Below, in pieces: positions 47,783 to 57,702 of a stretch of DNA of 64,000 bases. A model generated the notes under the pieces. It was given only the letters and a program-made list of their open reading frames with translations, was not told where the DNA came from and searched no databases. The translations under genes were made by a program, and so were the position numbers. Source of the stretch: Streptococcus mitis SK564 (GTDB taxonomy: Bacteria; Bacillota; Bacilli; Lactobacillales; Streptococcaceae); the NCBI RefSeq assembly GCF_000148525.1, contig NZ_AEDU01000015.1, forward strand, positions 1-64,000, given 5' to 3'. How positions within the stretch are numbered: the first letter of the stretch is position 1; each line of letters begins with the position of its first letter.

Positions 47783-48754
47783 TTATTTCAAGGCTTTTTG
47801 TGCGTCTTCAATCATGAGTTTAGTTGATTCAAGACCGCCTCCACTTAGATACCAGAGGTCTGGTGTTAGTTGGATAATTTTACCATTTTTAGCTGCAGGT
47901 GTTTCAGCAATGAGGGCATTTTCTAGGACGCCATCGTTGCTTGAGTTGTCACCACCGATAGCAAGGGTACGGTTGATGACAAAGAGGATGTCAGGATTGA
48001 TTTCTTTGACACTTTCAAAACTGACTTCTTGTCCGTGGCGTGAGTCTTCAAATTGAGTGTCAGTTGGCTTGAATTTCAAGGTTTGGTACAAGAAAGAGAA
48101 ACGAGATTGGGCACCAAAGGCTGCCATTTTTCCCTCGTTGAGGAGGATGGCAAGGGCTTTTTTGTCAGAACTTTCATTTTTAGTTGCGACTTCTTGGATG
48201 TTCTTGTCTAGCTTGGCCAATTCTTCCTTGGCTTTCTGTGTACCAGTTTCGCCGAAGGCACTTGCTAAGGATTCGATATTAGCCTTAGTTGAAGTCCAGT
48301 AGTCGTCCTTGCCTGCTTGGAAGAGAACAGTCGGAGCGATTTCGTTGAACTTATCTACGAATTTTTGGGTACGTGGTGAAGCGATAATTAGGTCTGGTTC
48401 AAGAGCAGCAAGGGCTTCTAGGTCTGGCTCAACCATGGAACCAACATTTTTAACTTTTCCAGCTAGGTCTTTAAGATAAGTCGGAACAGTTTTTGTAGGC
48501 ATTCCGACGATATTCTTTTCAAAACCTAAAGCGCGAATAGTATCCGCAGCACCGAGGTCAAAGGTCACAATCTTTTCAGGGACTTTTGAAAGTGTGACTA
48601 CACCTAGTGAACTTTTAATGGTTACCTCTGTTGGAGCAGAGCTGATTGTTTCCGACTGGCTATTGCTTGAGTTTGTATTTGTACTACATGCACCAAGTAG
48701 GAGCAAGAAACTAGCCACTAGGGCAGTGAGATAAAGTTTAAGGGATGTTTTCAT
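47783..48754 (-). CDS. piuA: Iron-compound (heme/ferric) binding lipoprotein PiuA
   Basis: 323 residues. A lipoprotein signal ends at LLLGAC with Cys23, then a Ser/Asn-rich linker and a FhuD-like class III binding protein with VTFDLGAADTIRALGF and NIVGMPTKTVPTYL. In pneumococcus PiuA takes up heme and ferric catechols and is a protective antigen. It is the last gene of the operon piuB-piuC-piuD-piuA, 95 nt after piuD. Confidence 0.9.
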   Translation of the reverse strand: MKTSLKLYLTALVASFLLLLGACSTNTNSSNSQSETISSAPTEVTIKSSLGVVTLSKVPEKIVTFDLGAADTIRALGFEKNIVGMPTKTVPTYLKDLAGKVKNVGSMVEPDLEALAALEPDLIIASPRTQKFVDKFNEIAPTVLFQAGKDDYWTSTKANIESLASAFGETGTQKAKEELAKLDKNIQEVATKNESSDKKALAILLNEGKMAAFGAQSRFSFLYQTLKFKPTDTQFEDSRHGQEVSFESVKEINPDILFVINRTLAIGGDNSSNDGVLENALIAETPAAKNGKIIQLTPDLWYLSGGGLESTKLMIEDAQKALK

Positions 48755-48849
48755 AATTTCTCCTTTTTAAAATGTGATAACGATTTAAGGAGTCTCTTGG
48801 TCTTATTGACTAAGAGACTGAAGGTTCTCTAACTTGAACTTCTATGTTA

Positions 48850-49602
48850 TTAGCTATAGATACAGATCTTTTTGCCATTGATGTCAGCCAGTGTGATGGG
48901 AATCTCATAAAGTTGACTGAGCAGGGCAGCCTGCATGATTTGATCTGTTCTTCCCTTGCTAAAGACTTGGCCATCCTTGAAGGCGACAATTTCATCTGCA
49001 TACTGACTGGCCATGTTGATATCGTGGAGGACGATGATAATGGTCTTTCCGAGTTCTTCCACCAGTCGTCGAAGAATCTGCATCATGCTGACGCTTTGCT
49101 TGATATCGAGATTGTTGAGTGGTTCGTCCAGCAAGATAAAGTCTGTATCCTGGGCTAGTACCATAGCGATAAAGACCCGCTGGAGCTGGCCTCCAGACAG
49201 GCTATCGATGTAGCGGTCTTTTAAATTAGTCAGTTCTAAATAGTCCAGAGTTTCTCGGATTTTTTCCCAATCTTCTTGTCTCAGTCGACCTCGGCTGTAG
49301 GGAAAACGTCCAAAACTGACCAGTTCTCCAACAGTCAATTTGGCTTGGTAATTGATTTTCTGCTTTAGGATGGTGAGTTCTTTGGCTAGTTCTTGCGAAT
49401 TCCAACTCTCGATTTCACGTCCTTTGATACTAAGAATTCCCTGATCCTTCTTGGTCAGTTTACTCATGATGGAGAGGAGAGTCGATTTTCCAGCACCATT
49501 TGGACCAATAAAGGCTGTCAGTTTCTGAGGACTGACTTCAAACGAAATGCCTTGCAAAATATCCTGTTTTTGAATGGATTTGTCAATATTTTCCAGTTTC
49601 AC
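48850..49602 (-). CDS. piuD: Iron-compound ABC transporter ATPase PiuD
   Basis: 250 residues. Walker A GPNGAGKSTLL, signature LSGGQLQRVFIA and Walker B FILLDEPLNNLD are complete, FecE/FepC type. It overlaps piuC by four bases. The 95-nt gap before piuA may contain a minor control point but nothing specific is visible. Confidence 0.92.
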   Translation of the reverse strand: MKLENIDKSIQKQDILQGISFEVSPQKLTAFIGPNGAGKSTLLSIMSKLTKKDQGILSIKGREIESWNSQELAKELTILKQKINYQAKLTVGELVSFGRFPYSRGRLRQEDWEKIRETLDYLELTNLKDRYIDSLSGGQLQRVFIAMVLAQDTDFILLDEPLNNLDIKQSVSMMQILRRLVEELGKTIIIVLHDINMASQYADEIVAFKDGQVFSKGRTDQIMQAALLSQLYEIPITLADINGKKICIYS

Positions 49603-50555
49603 TGACGCGCCCTCCTATAAAGTAAGATAAAGAATAAGAAGCCACCCACACTCTCGATGATCATACTGATGCGAATTTCCAGTGCAAATACTCGTTCAAT
49701 CAGGGCCTGCCCCAAGGTCAAGCTAATAAATCCAACCAGAATGGCTACGATAAAGAGTAACTTGTGCCGATAGTCTTTGACAATTAGGTAAGTGAGGTTA
49801 GCCAGCATAAAGCCGAAGAAGGCCATAGGTCCTACCAGGGCAGTTGCTGTTGAGGTCAAAAGTACGATACCCCAGAGGAGCTCTCTCTGTTCTTTTTCAA
49901 CATCGATTCCCAGTATCTGAGCCGTTTCTCTTTGCAGATGCAAGACATCCAGAATGACTGCTTTCCGAAAGAAAAAGATGGTCAAAGCAAGGATAATCAG
50001 AGAACCAATGGCTAGGATGGAAGTGTTGAGATGTTGAAAGGAGGCAAAGAGACTGTTCTGCAGTTTATCATATTCATTTGGATCCATCAGGACTTGGAGG
50101 AAGGTACTGATATTTCGAAAGAGACTCCCGAGGGCTAGACAGATCAGCAGGATGAAGACCAGATCTTGCTTCATCAGTGTCTTCAAGTAGCCTTGTAAGG
50201 CGAGAAAGAAGAGGGATTGAAGCAGAAGTAAGATTAGGAATTCTAAGATAGGAGACTTCCCAAGCTGAAGAAACTTGCTTTCAAAAACCAGTAGTAGGGT
50301 TTGTAGTAGGACGTAGAAGGATTCGATTCCTAAAATACTTGGCGTCAGGAAACGATTTTCCGTCAGTGTTTGAAAACTAATGGTCGAAATCCCTGTCGCG
50401 ATAGCTACCAAGAGATAAACGATGATCTTTTGGGAACGCAGCTTCCAAGCAAAGGCTGACAAGTGAGTGATGGGCCAAAAGTAGAGGAGACAAGCTCCGA
50501 TGGCCAGAATAATGAGAAGGCAGAAGAGCTTGGTATGTTTGCTTTTAAACTGCAT
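49599..50555 (-). CDS. piuC: Iron-compound ABC transporter permease PiuC
   Basis: 318 residues and about nine hydrophobic segments of the FecCD permease family. VGPMAFFGFMLANLTYLIV is the coupling region seen in these permeases. The ATG at 50555 is chosen for its AGGGGG about 8 nt before and for its typical N-terminus; upstream in-frame codons lie inside piuB. It overlaps piuB by 11 nt. Confidence 0.9.
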   Translation of the reverse strand: MQFKSKHTKLFCLLIILAIGACLLYFWPITHLSAFAWKLRSQKIIVYLLVAIATGISTISFQTLTENRFLTPSILGIESFYVLLQTLLLVFESKFLQLGKSPILEFLILLLLQSLFFLALQGYLKTLMKQDLVFILLICLALGSLFRNISTFLQVLMDPNEYDKLQNSLFASFQHLNTSILAIGSLIILALTIFFFRKAVILDVLHLQRETAQILGIDVEKEQRELLWGIVLLTSTATALVGPMAFFGFMLANLTYLIVKDYRHKLLFIVAILVGFISLTLGQALIERVFALEIRISMIIESVGGFLFFILLYRRARQ

Positions 50556-51504
50556 CTTTTCGTCCCCCTCTCCATAGAAGTAGGATAAAGATGATGCTAC
50601 CAATGATTCCTAGTAGAAGACTGACAGACAACTCATAGGGCCGAATCAGAACTCGGGATAGGATATCGCAGGCCAGAACTAGATTGGCACCGACTAGTGC
50701 GACGATGAGTTTGGTCTGACTTAGATTATCTCCATAGCGCTTGCGAACAAGATTGGGAACAATAACTCCGAGGAAAGGTAAGCCACCCACGGTAATCATG
50801 GTGACACTAGTCGTTAGGGCTACCAGAAAGAGGGCCAGTTTTTCAAGCAGGGAGTAAGAAATCCCCAAACTTTCGCTAGTTTCTTTTCCTAGATTCATGA
50901 TGGTAAAGGTTTGGGATAATTTCCAAACGGCTATCAGGATAATGAGGCCTAAAAAGAGCCATTCATACTGATGGGTCTGAATCATGGAGAAGGAGCCCTG
51001 GGTCCAGGCAGTCATACTCTGAACCAGATTGAAACGATAGGCGATAACTTCTGTCACAGAACCGATAATCCCGCTATAGATGATTCCAATCAGAGGCAAC
51101 ATCCACCTTTCCTTTACAGTAAAAATAGTCATAAAGGCTAGGAAGAAGAGGGTAAATACGATGGATGAAACAAAAGCAAAGAGCATCTTTTGAGTAAGAC
51201 TAGCTGACGGAAAGACAAAGAGGCTCAGCACCATTCCCAGTTTGGCAGCTTCAGTGGTTCCAACTGTACTCGGAGCAGCAAACTGATTTTGAGTGATAGT
51301 CTGCATGAGAAGTCCTGCCATACTCATACTAGAGGCTGTCAGGAGAATACTAATCGTCCTTGGAAGACGCGACTCTTGAAAGAGAAGCCAGGTCTGCTGG
51401 TCGAAAGCAAAGAGCTTTCCCCATGAAAAATCACTGGTTCCAATGCTAATAGAGAGAAAGACTAGGAGTAGAAGTAAGCCAATTAAATAATGAGAAAGTT
51501 TCAT
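50545..51504 (-). CDS. piuB: Iron-compound ABC transporter permease PiuB
   Basis: 319 residues of the FecCD family, with VGGLPFLGVIVPNLVRKRYGD as the coupling region and about nine membrane segments. The ATG at 51504 follows AAGGACGGGG by six bases; an upstream in-frame ATG at 51519 lacks a ribosome site. First gene of the piu operon. Confidence 0.9.
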   Translation of the reverse strand: MKLSHYLIGLLLLLVFLSISIGTSDFSWGKLFAFDQQTWLLFQESRLPRTISILLTASSMSMAGLLMQTITQNQFAAPSTVGTTEAAKLGMVLSLFVFPSASLTQKMLFAFVSSIVFTLFFLAFMTIFTVKERWMLPLIGIIYSGIIGSVTEVIAYRFNLVQSMTAWTQGSFSMIQTHQYEWLFLGLIILIAVWKLSQTFTIMNLGKETSESLGISYSLLEKLALFLVALTTSVTMITVGGLPFLGVIVPNLVRKRYGDNLSQTKLIVALVGANLVLACDILSRVLIRPYELSVSLLLGIIGSIIFILLLWRGGRKDAV

Positions 51505-51527
51505 ACCCCGTCCTTTCATGTAGATTT

Positions 51528-51582
51528 GGTATCGAAAGATACCTGCGGATATTACTGTAACACGAATTCTTTAATCTGTCAA
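51528..51582 (-). promoter_or_regulatory. piu operon promoter and leader hairpin
   Basis: On the minus strand TTGACA (51577-51582), 17-nt spacer and TACAGT (51554-51559). Immediately downstream GGTATC-GAAA-GATACC forms a perfect small palindrome in the leader, close to where a metalloregulator could bind. No firm Fur/DtxR box is seen. Confidence 0.6.
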
Positions 51583-51647
51583 TAAATTTTCTGACAATTT
51601 AATGAATAAAACAAGAAGAGAGTACCAGGACCTTCTCCTCTGTTTTC

Positions 51648-52646
51648 CTATTCTAAAATGTTTTTACCTTCTTTAACACGCCAACGATAATCTGATAAAA
51701 TAATATCTTCGAGGGAGTAGCTAGCCTGCCAATCAAGATATTGTTTAGCTTTTGATGCGTCTGCTAGGACGCTAGCTGGGTCACCAGCACGGCGAGCCAC
51801 AATTTCGTGTGGTATTTTTTGATTCAGTAATTCTTCAGCAGTTTTAAAGATTTCTTTAACGGTATAGCCTTTTTCAGTTCCTAAGTTAAAGATTTGAGAA
51901 GAACTGTTTTCTTGAAAGAGGTAGTTCATTCCTTTAACATGAGCCTGTGCAAGATCCAAGACATGAATGTAATCACGAATACATGAACCGTCACGCGTAT
52001 CGTAGTCATCTCCAAATATTTTTAGGCTATCATTTTGTTCCAATGCGGTCTTGTTGATATTTGGAATGATGTGAGTTGGATTTTTCACTCGCAGACCGTT
52101 TGAAGCATCCATTTCAGCCCCAGCTACATTAAAGTAACGGAAAATGACATATTTCCAGTCGTAGCGATTGGCCATCCAGTAAATCATTCGTTCACCCATC
52201 AGTTTTGTTTCTGCATAAGGATTGACAGGGTCGAGCAGGGTATCTTCAGTTGCTGGCTTGTCAATACAGTTATTACCATAGAGGGAAGCAGTCGAAGAGA
52301 ACATGATTTTTTGAATGCCAACTTCAGATAAGACTTTGAGAACTTGGTTCATACCAGCAACATTGGCAGTGAAGTATTTACTTGGATTTTCAATACTTTC
52401 GCTCACAACAATCTCACCCGCACAATGGAGAACAGCGTCAATCTTGTTTTCTTCCAAATAAGTTTTGAAGGCGCTAGCATCATAAACATTCAGTTCTTTA
52501 AAGCTAGCACGACTATCTACAGCCGCTCGATTTCCTGTAGAGAGATTATCTAGAACATGTACCTGATAGCCAGCATTTAAAAGAGCTTTAACGGTATGGG
52601 AGCCAATGTAGCCAGCCCCACCTGTGACAAGAATTGTTTTGGTCAT
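51648..52646 (-). CDS. galE: UDP-glucose 4-epimerase
   Basis: 332 residues. GGAGYIGSH binds NAD; Tyr144 and Lys148 (YAETK) and Ser118 (SSTAS) are the catalytic triad. It interconverts UDP-glucose and UDP-galactose for the Leloir pathway and for surface glycans. It is a single gene here; no galK or galT is nearby. Bases 52647-52938 upstream hold its promoter region and that of pepA, with no other gene. Confidence 0.94.
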   Translation of the reverse strand: MTKTILVTGGAGYIGSHTVKALLNAGYQVHVLDNLSTGNRAAVDSRASFKELNVYDASAFKTYLEENKIDAVLHCAGEIVVSESIENPSKYFTANVAGMNQVLKVLSEVGIQKIMFSSTASLYGNNCIDKPATEDTLLDPVNPYAETKLMGERMIYWMANRYDWKYVIFRYFNVAGAEMDASNGLRVKNPTHIIPNINKTALEQNDSLKIFGDDYDTRDGSCIRDYIHVLDLAQAHVKGMNYLFQENSSSQIFNLGTEKGYTVKEIFKTAEELLNQKIPHEIVARRAGDPASVLADASKAKQYLDWQASYSLEDIILSDYRWRVKEGKNILE

Positions 52647-52938
52647 GATTTTTTCCTTTTCCTAGTTTTGTACTATTTTAAAGAAAGAACAAGGCGAAGT
52701 CAACTATTTTCTGCAAATTTCATGAAAAACTGAACAAATATAGCATTGAATTGTTTTTGTTCGGGAATTAATAGTTTGGTTGATCTTGGAATAGTTCTTA
52801 GATTTCACATCACATGCAAGAAAATACAATCTTTTTCTAAGATAGAGCTGGACTAAGATACTAATTTAGAAATCCACCTTCCCGCTATCCTTCTCCTATA
52901 AAAAGTGGTAAAATGGATGAAAGAAAGAAGGAACTGAA

Positions 52939-54003
52939 ATGACAACATTATTTTCAAAAATCAAAGAAGTAACAGAACTTGCTGCGATCTCAGGTCATGA
53001 AGCACCTGTCCGTGCTTATCTTCGTGAAAAGTTAACACCGCACGTGGATGAAGTGGTGACAGATGGCTTGGGTGGTATTTTTGGTATCAAGCATTCAGAA
53101 GCTACGGATGCGCCGCGCGTCTTGGTCGCTTCTCACATGGATGAAGTTGGTTTTATGGTCAGCGAGATTAAGCCAGATGGTACCTTCCGTGTCGTTGAGA
53201 TTGGCGGTTGGAATCCTATGGTGGTTAGTAGCCAGCGCTTTAAACTCTTTACTCGTGATGGTCGTGAAATTCCTGTGATTTCGGGTTCTGTCCCTCCACA
53301 TTTGACTCGCGGAAAGGGTGGACCAACCATGCCGGCTATTGCAGATATCGTCTTTGATGGCGGTTTTGCGGATAAGGCTGAGGCAGAAAGCTTTGGCATC
53401 CGTCCTGGCGACACCATCGTACCAGATAGTTCTGCAATCTTGACAGCCAATGAAAAAAATATCATTTCAAAAGCTTGGGACAACCGCTATGGTGTTCTTA
53501 TGGTTAGCGAGTTGGCAGAAGCTCTGTCAGGTCAAAAACTCGGAAATGAGCTCTATCTTGGTTCCAATGTCCAAGAAGAGGTTGGTCTCCGTGGTGCGCA
53601 TACTTCCACAACTAAGTTTGACCCAGAAGTTTTCCTAGCAGTTGATTGCTCACCTGCTGGTGATGTTTATGGCGGTCAAGGCAAGATTGGAGATGGAACC
53701 TTGATTCGTTTCTACGATCCAGGTCACTTGCTTCTCCCAGGTATGAAGGATTTCCTTTTGACAACTGCTGAAGAAGCTGGAATCAAGTACCAATACTACT
53801 GTGGCAAAGGCGGAACGGACGCTGGCGCAGCCCATCTGAAAAATGGAGGTGTTCCTTCTACAACTATCGGTGTCTGCGCTCGCTATATCCACTCTCATCA
53901 AACCCTCTACGCTATGGATGACTTCTTAGAAGCTCAAGCTTTCTTGCAAGCCTTGGTGAAAAAATTGGATCGTTCAACAGTTGACTTGATTAAAAATTAT
54001 TAA
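52939..54003 (+). CDS. pepA: Glutamyl aminopeptidase (M42 family)
   Basis: 354 residues. SHMDEVGFMV, VQEEVGLRGA and the late GTDAGAAHL contain the di-metal ligands and the catalytic Glu of M42 aminopeptidases. It removes N-terminal Glu or Asp from peptides and works downstream of peptide uptake systems such as Ami. GAAGGAACTG precedes the ATG. A small immunity-like gene follows within 20 bases. Confidence 0.93.
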   Translation: MTTLFSKIKEVTELAAISGHEAPVRAYLREKLTPHVDEVVTDGLGGIFGIKHSEATDAPRVLVASHMDEVGFMVSEIKPDGTFRVVEIGGWNPMVVSSQRFKLFTRDGREIPVISGSVPPHLTRGKGGPTMPAIADIVFDGGFADKAEAESFGIRPGDTIVPDSSAILTANEKNIISKAWDNRYGVLMVSELAEALSGQKLGNELYLGSNVQEEVGLRGAHTSTTKFDPEVFLAVDCSPAGDVYGGQGKIGDGTLIRFYDPGHLLLPGMKDFLLTTAEEAGIKYQYYCGKGGTDAGAAHLKNGGVPSTTIGVCARYIHSHQTLYAMDDFLEAQAFLQALVKKLDRSTVDLIKNY

Positions 54004-54022
54004 ACTTAAGGAGGTGGTAGGG

Positions 54023-54319
54023 ATGGTAGAACCAAACCTAGAAAGCCTTATAAAAGATCTTTACAATCATGCTCGACATGATTTGAGTGAAGATTTAGTT
54101 GCTGCTCTCCTAGAGACTGCTAAAAAACTGCCTACTACAAATGAGCAATTGCTGGCAGTTCGTCTCTCAGGCCTGGTCAATCGTGAATTGCTCCTAAATC
54201 CCAAACATCCGGCACCTGAGTTGCTCAACTTAGCTCGCTTTATTAAAAGAGAAGAGGCCAAGTACAGAGGAACCGCGGTTTCTGCTATTATGTTTGGCGA
54301 ACTCTTTAAAATGCTTTGA
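54023..54319 (+). CDS. Bacteriocin immunity protein, EntA-immunity family
   Basis: 98 residues, mostly helical, with LPTTNEQLLAVRLSGLVNRELLL and the closing KYRGTAVSAIM typical of the enterocin A immunity (four-helix) family. Such proteins protect cells from class IIa-type bacteriocins by binding the mannose PTS/bacteriocin complex. No bacteriocin gene is nearby, so it is an orphan. AAGGAGG lies 8 nt before the ATG at 54023. It shares a transcript with pepA. Confidence 0.8.
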   Translation: MVEPNLESLIKDLYNHARHDLSEDLVAALLETAKKLPTTNEQLLAVRLSGLVNRELLLNPKHPAPELLNLARFIKREEAKYRGTAVSAIMFGELFKML

Positions 54320-54346
54320 TCCGCAATGGAATCAAAGCATTTTTCT
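54311..54346 (+). terminator. Terminator of pepA and the immunity gene
   Basis: ATGCTTTGAT (54311-54320) and ATCAAAGCAT (54331-54340) pair perfectly, followed by T5. The stop codon of the immunity gene lies inside the left arm. Confidence 0.9.
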
Positions 54347-54379
54347 ATATGTTAAAAAAGCAATTCTTGGTTAGGAAAA

Positions 54380-54411
54380 GAAAAAAGCCATCCTATTTAG
54401 GATAGCTTCTT
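54380..54411. terminator. Terminator downstream of the Na/Pi cotransporter gene
   Basis: AAGCCATCCT, loop ATTT, AGGATAGCTT, with A-runs on the left giving a T-run for minus-strand transcripts. A BOX element separates it from the coding end. Confidence 0.8.
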
Positions 54412-54418
54412 GGTACTT

Positions 54419-54523
54419 ATACTCAATGAAAATCAAAGAGCAAACTAGGAAACTAGCCGCAGGCTGTACTTGAGTACGGCAAGGCGACGTTGACGTGGTT
54501 TGAATTTGATTTTCGAAGAGCAT
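54419..54523 (-). repeat. BOX element, 105 bp, no boxB, inverted
   Basis: Full boxA plus boxC on the minus strand, reading into GAGTAT at 54419. The boxA start is ATGCTC rather than ATACTC. Its boundary base is the last base of the TAA stop of the gene at 54523. Confidence 0.93.
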
Positions 54524-56154
54524 TAGATTTGTTCAGCGATGACCTTTTCAGCCAGATTCATAGCATGGTCAGATACACGAGTATAGTGGGAAATGATGTC
54601 GATAAAGTTGACCCCAGCTTGCGTTGAACACTCGCCCTTGTTGAGGCGTTTGATGTGAGTCTTTCTGAGAACACGTTCCATATTGTTGATTTCTTTATGG
54701 CGTTCAATCAGACTTTGAGCTTTTTCAATATCATTGTTTTCCACGCTATCAAGGGCATCCTTGATAAAGCCAGTGGTTTTTTGATAGATATCAGCTAGTT
54801 CTTGCAAAGCAGCTTCAGAGAACTCAACATTTTTACGTTGAAGGTAGTCGGTCAGATTGATTAGGGCTTCTGCGTGGTCCCCAATCCGTTCCAAATCACG
54901 GGATGAATCCAGGATGTTGGTCAGCACTTCACTTTCTTTCTGGCTAAGGGCTTCACTTGAAAGGGTAATAAGGTAACGAGTCAATTTTTCATCAATGGTA
55001 TTGATGGCTTCTTCTGTCTTGTGGCCTTTTTCAGCAACCTTTTCATTAAGGTCAATGATATAGTTATAAGAAAGGTCAAAGGCTTTAGAAGCATAATTTC
55101 CTAAGTGAAGGAGTTCTTTTTTCGCATTTCCGAGAGCGATTGATGGAGCTTGCTTAATCAAGTGTTCATCAAGGTAAAGTGGCTCGTACTTGACAACTTC
55201 ATCTTCACCAGGGATGAGCTTGGTTACAAAGTAGGCCAAGGCTCCGATGAATGGAAATTGTATAATGGTGTTACTTACGTTAAAGGCACCGTGAGAAAAG
55301 GCAATGGTCATCTCAGGTGAGAGGTGAAGGAGTGCTTGGAAGTACTCAATCATAGATGTAAATGGACCTAATAAGATTAAGCAAAGAATAGTTCCTAAAA
55401 CGTTAAAGGTAACGTGGGTTGCAGCAACGCGTTTCGCAGAGATGTTTGCTCCAGCAGCTGCTAGGATAACAGTTAAGGTTGTCCCGATATTATCCCCGAA
55501 GAGAACCGGTAGCGAACCTTTAAGATCAAGGAATCCACCTGCATAGAGCCCTTGCAAAATCCCGATTGTCGCAGAAGAAGCTTGGATGAGAACGGTAATC
55601 ACTGCACCGGCAAAAACTCCCAACACAGGATTTTGTCCCAAGGTTACCATGTATTCCTTGAATTGTGGTAAATCTTTAAGAGGGCTCATACCGGCACTGA
55701 TGAGGTTGAGGGCGTAGAAGATGCCCCCTACACCAAACAGGATGCGCCCGATATTGTTTGCTGTTCTATTTTTGGTAAAGAAGAGGAACATGGTTCCAAG
55801 GAAAATCAGGGGTAAAGCATACTCACCAAGCTTGAAACCAATGATAAAGGAAGTAACGGTAGTTCCGATGTTGGCTCCCATGATAATTCCGATAGCCTGT
55901 CTAAGAGTTAGAAGGCTAGCGCTGACCAGTCCAACCGTGATAACTGTAACCCCTGTACTTGACTGAATCAGGGCAGTCACGACAATTCCGACTAGAACAC
56001 CTAGAAAGGGATTGCTAGTGTACTTGTCAATGTAAAAACGAAGGCGATCTCCAGCAGCTTGTTGCAAACCGTCTCCCATGGTCTTGATACTATATAAGAA
56101 TAATCCTAGACCACCTAAAAAGTGAAATAAAATTTCCTGCCAATTAATGGACAT
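54523..56154 (-). CDS. Na/Pi cotransporter family protein with PhoU domain
   Basis: 543 residues. Two PF02690-like repeats (about 10-150 and 165-310), each with the QSS motif (ALIQSSTGVT and VLIQASSATI), form the transport part. A C-terminal helical PhoU-like domain (about 345-540) follows. Family members (NptA/YjbB) move phosphate with sodium, often outward. It is a single gene. The stop codon overlaps a BOX insertion. Confidence 0.88.
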   Translation of the reverse strand: MSINWQEILFHFLGGLGLFLYSIKTMGDGLQQAAGDRLRFYIDKYTSNPFLGVLVGIVVTALIQSSTGVTVITVGLVSASLLTLRQAIGIIMGANIGTTVTSFIIGFKLGEYALPLIFLGTMFLFFTKNRTANNIGRILFGVGGIFYALNLISAGMSPLKDLPQFKEYMVTLGQNPVLGVFAGAVITVLIQASSATIGILQGLYAGGFLDLKGSLPVLFGDNIGTTLTVILAAAGANISAKRVAATHVTFNVLGTILCLILLGPFTSMIEYFQALLHLSPEMTIAFSHGAFNVSNTIIQFPFIGALAYFVTKLIPGEDEVVKYEPLYLDEHLIKQAPSIALGNAKKELLHLGNYASKAFDLSYNYIIDLNEKVAEKGHKTEEAINTIDEKLTRYLITLSSEALSQKESEVLTNILDSSRDLERIGDHAEALINLTDYLQRKNVEFSEAALQELADIYQKTTGFIKDALDSVENNDIEKAQSLIERHKEINNMERVLRKTHIKRLNKGECSTQAGVNFIDIISHYTRVSDHAMNLAEKVIAEQI

Positions 56155-56393
56155 TTCTTTTTCCTCCGAAAAATAATAACGGAATTTCTCCTATTCTATT
56201 TTAAAGGATAAAAGTAAATCTAACAAGTGTTAAGCTAAGATTTTAGAAAGAAAATTCGTTAGAAAAAGCAAAAATAATATACTCTAGCATGCCACAAAGA
56301 TTAAATATCGAAAAATCTTGTGAAATCTTTCCTTATATTTCCAAAGTGTGATATAATAGTTTCGAATAAAATAAATAAAGGGGTTTTTGTAAC

Positions 56394-57590
56394 ATGGCAA
56401 AACTTACTGTTAAAGACGTTGACTTGAAAGGTAAAAAAGTCCTCGTTCGTGTGGATTTCAACGTACCATTGAAAGATGGCGTAATCACTAACGACAACCG
56501 TATCACTGCAGCTCTTCCAACTATTAAGTACATCGTCGAACAAGGTGGACGTGCTATCCTCTTCTCTCACCTTGGACGTGTGAAAGAAGAAGCTGATAAA
56601 GCTGGTAAATCACTTGCTCCTGTAGCTGCTGATTTGGCTGCTAAATTGGGTCAAGACGTTGTTTTCCCAGGTGTCACTCGTGGTGCTGAATTGGAAGCAG
56701 CAATCAATGCTCTTGAAGATGGACAAGTTCTTTTGGTTGAAAACACTCGTTACGAAGATGTTGACGGCAAAAAAGAATCTAAAAACGATCCTGAACTTGG
56801 TAAATACTGGGCATCACTTGGAGATGGTATCTTCGTAAACGATGCATTCGGTACAGCTCACCGTGCACACGCATCTAACGTTGGTATCTCAGCAAATGTT
56901 GAAAAAGCAGTTGCTGGTTTCCTTCTTGAAAACGAAATTGCCTACATCCAAGAAGCCGTTGAAACTCCAGAACGTCCATTCGTAGCAATCCTTGGTGGTT
57001 CAAAAGTTTCAGACAAGATCGGTGTTATCGAAAACTTGCTTGAAAAAGCTGATAAAGTCCTTATCGGTGGCGGGATGACTTACACATTCTACAAAGCACA
57101 AGGTATCGAAATCGGTAACTCACTTGTAGAAGAAGACAAATTGGATGTCGCGAAAGCTCTTCTTGAAAAAGCAAACGGTAAATTGATCTTGCCAGTTGAC
57201 TCAAAAGAAGCTAACGCATTTGCTGGCTACACTGAAGTGCGTGACACTGAAGGTGAAGCAGTTTCTGAAGGCTTCCTTGGTCTTGACATCGGTCCAAAAT
57301 CTATCGCTAAATTTGACGAAGCTTTGACTGGTGCCAAAACAGTTGTATGGAACGGACCTATGGGTGTATTTGAAAACCCAGACTTCCAAGCTGGTACAAT
57401 CGGTGTGATGGACGCTATCGTGAAACAACCAGGAGTTAAATCAATCATCGGTGGTGGTGACTCAGCTGCTGCAGCGATCAACCTTGGACGTGCAGATAAA
57501 TTCTCATGGATCTCTACTGGTGGTGGAGCATCAATGGAACTTCTCGAAGGTAAAGTATTGCCAGGTTTGGCTGCACTTACAGAAAAATAA
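56394..57590 (+). CDS. pgk: Phosphoglycerate kinase
   Basis: 398 residues. [37 protein letters not shown] and GGGDSAAA are the conserved substrate and nucleotide segments. It is a glycolytic ATP-producing enzyme. The codons are highly optimised, as expected for an abundant protein. A TGA-TATAAT extended -10 (56349-56357) lies upstream. Downstream are a hairpin pair, a terminator, and then a second copy of the gene's 3' end. Confidence 0.97.
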   Translation: MAKLTVKDVDLKGKKVLVRVDFNVPLKDGVITNDNRITAALPTIKYIVEQGGRAILFSHLGRVKEEADKAGKSLAPVAADLAAKLGQDVVFPGVTRGAELEAAINALEDGQVLLVENTRYEDVDGKKESKNDPELGKYWASLGDGIFVNDAFGTAHRAHASNVGISANVEKAVAGFLLENEIAYIQEAVETPERPFVAILGGSKVSDKIGVIENLLEKADKVLIGGGMTYTFYKAQGIEIGNSLVEEDKLDVAKALLEKANGKLILPVDSKEANAFAGYTEVRDTEGEAVSEGFLGLDIGPKSIAKFDEALTGAKTVVWNGPMGVFENPDFQAGTIGVMDAIVKQPGVKSIIGGGDSAAAAINLGRADKFSWISTGGGASMELLEGKVLPGLAALTEK

Positions 57591-57607
57591 TTTCAGCCCG
57601 TTAGTCT

Positions 57608-57682
57608 CTACAAAATCCTGATTTTGTAGAAAAAGGAACAAAACTGAAACGTTAACAAAAAGGTGGCTATGTCACCTTTTTG
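57608..57682 (+). terminator. pgk hairpin and terminator
   Basis: CTACAAAATCCTGATTTTGTAG (written as arms CTACAAAAT and ATTTTGTAG, 57608-57629) is followed by the terminator arms AAAAAGGTG (57657-57665) and CACCTTTTT (57673-57681). The second is the likely terminator. Confidence 0.85.
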
Positions 57683-57702
57683 TGTTAGTGTAGGTATTTG
57701 TG

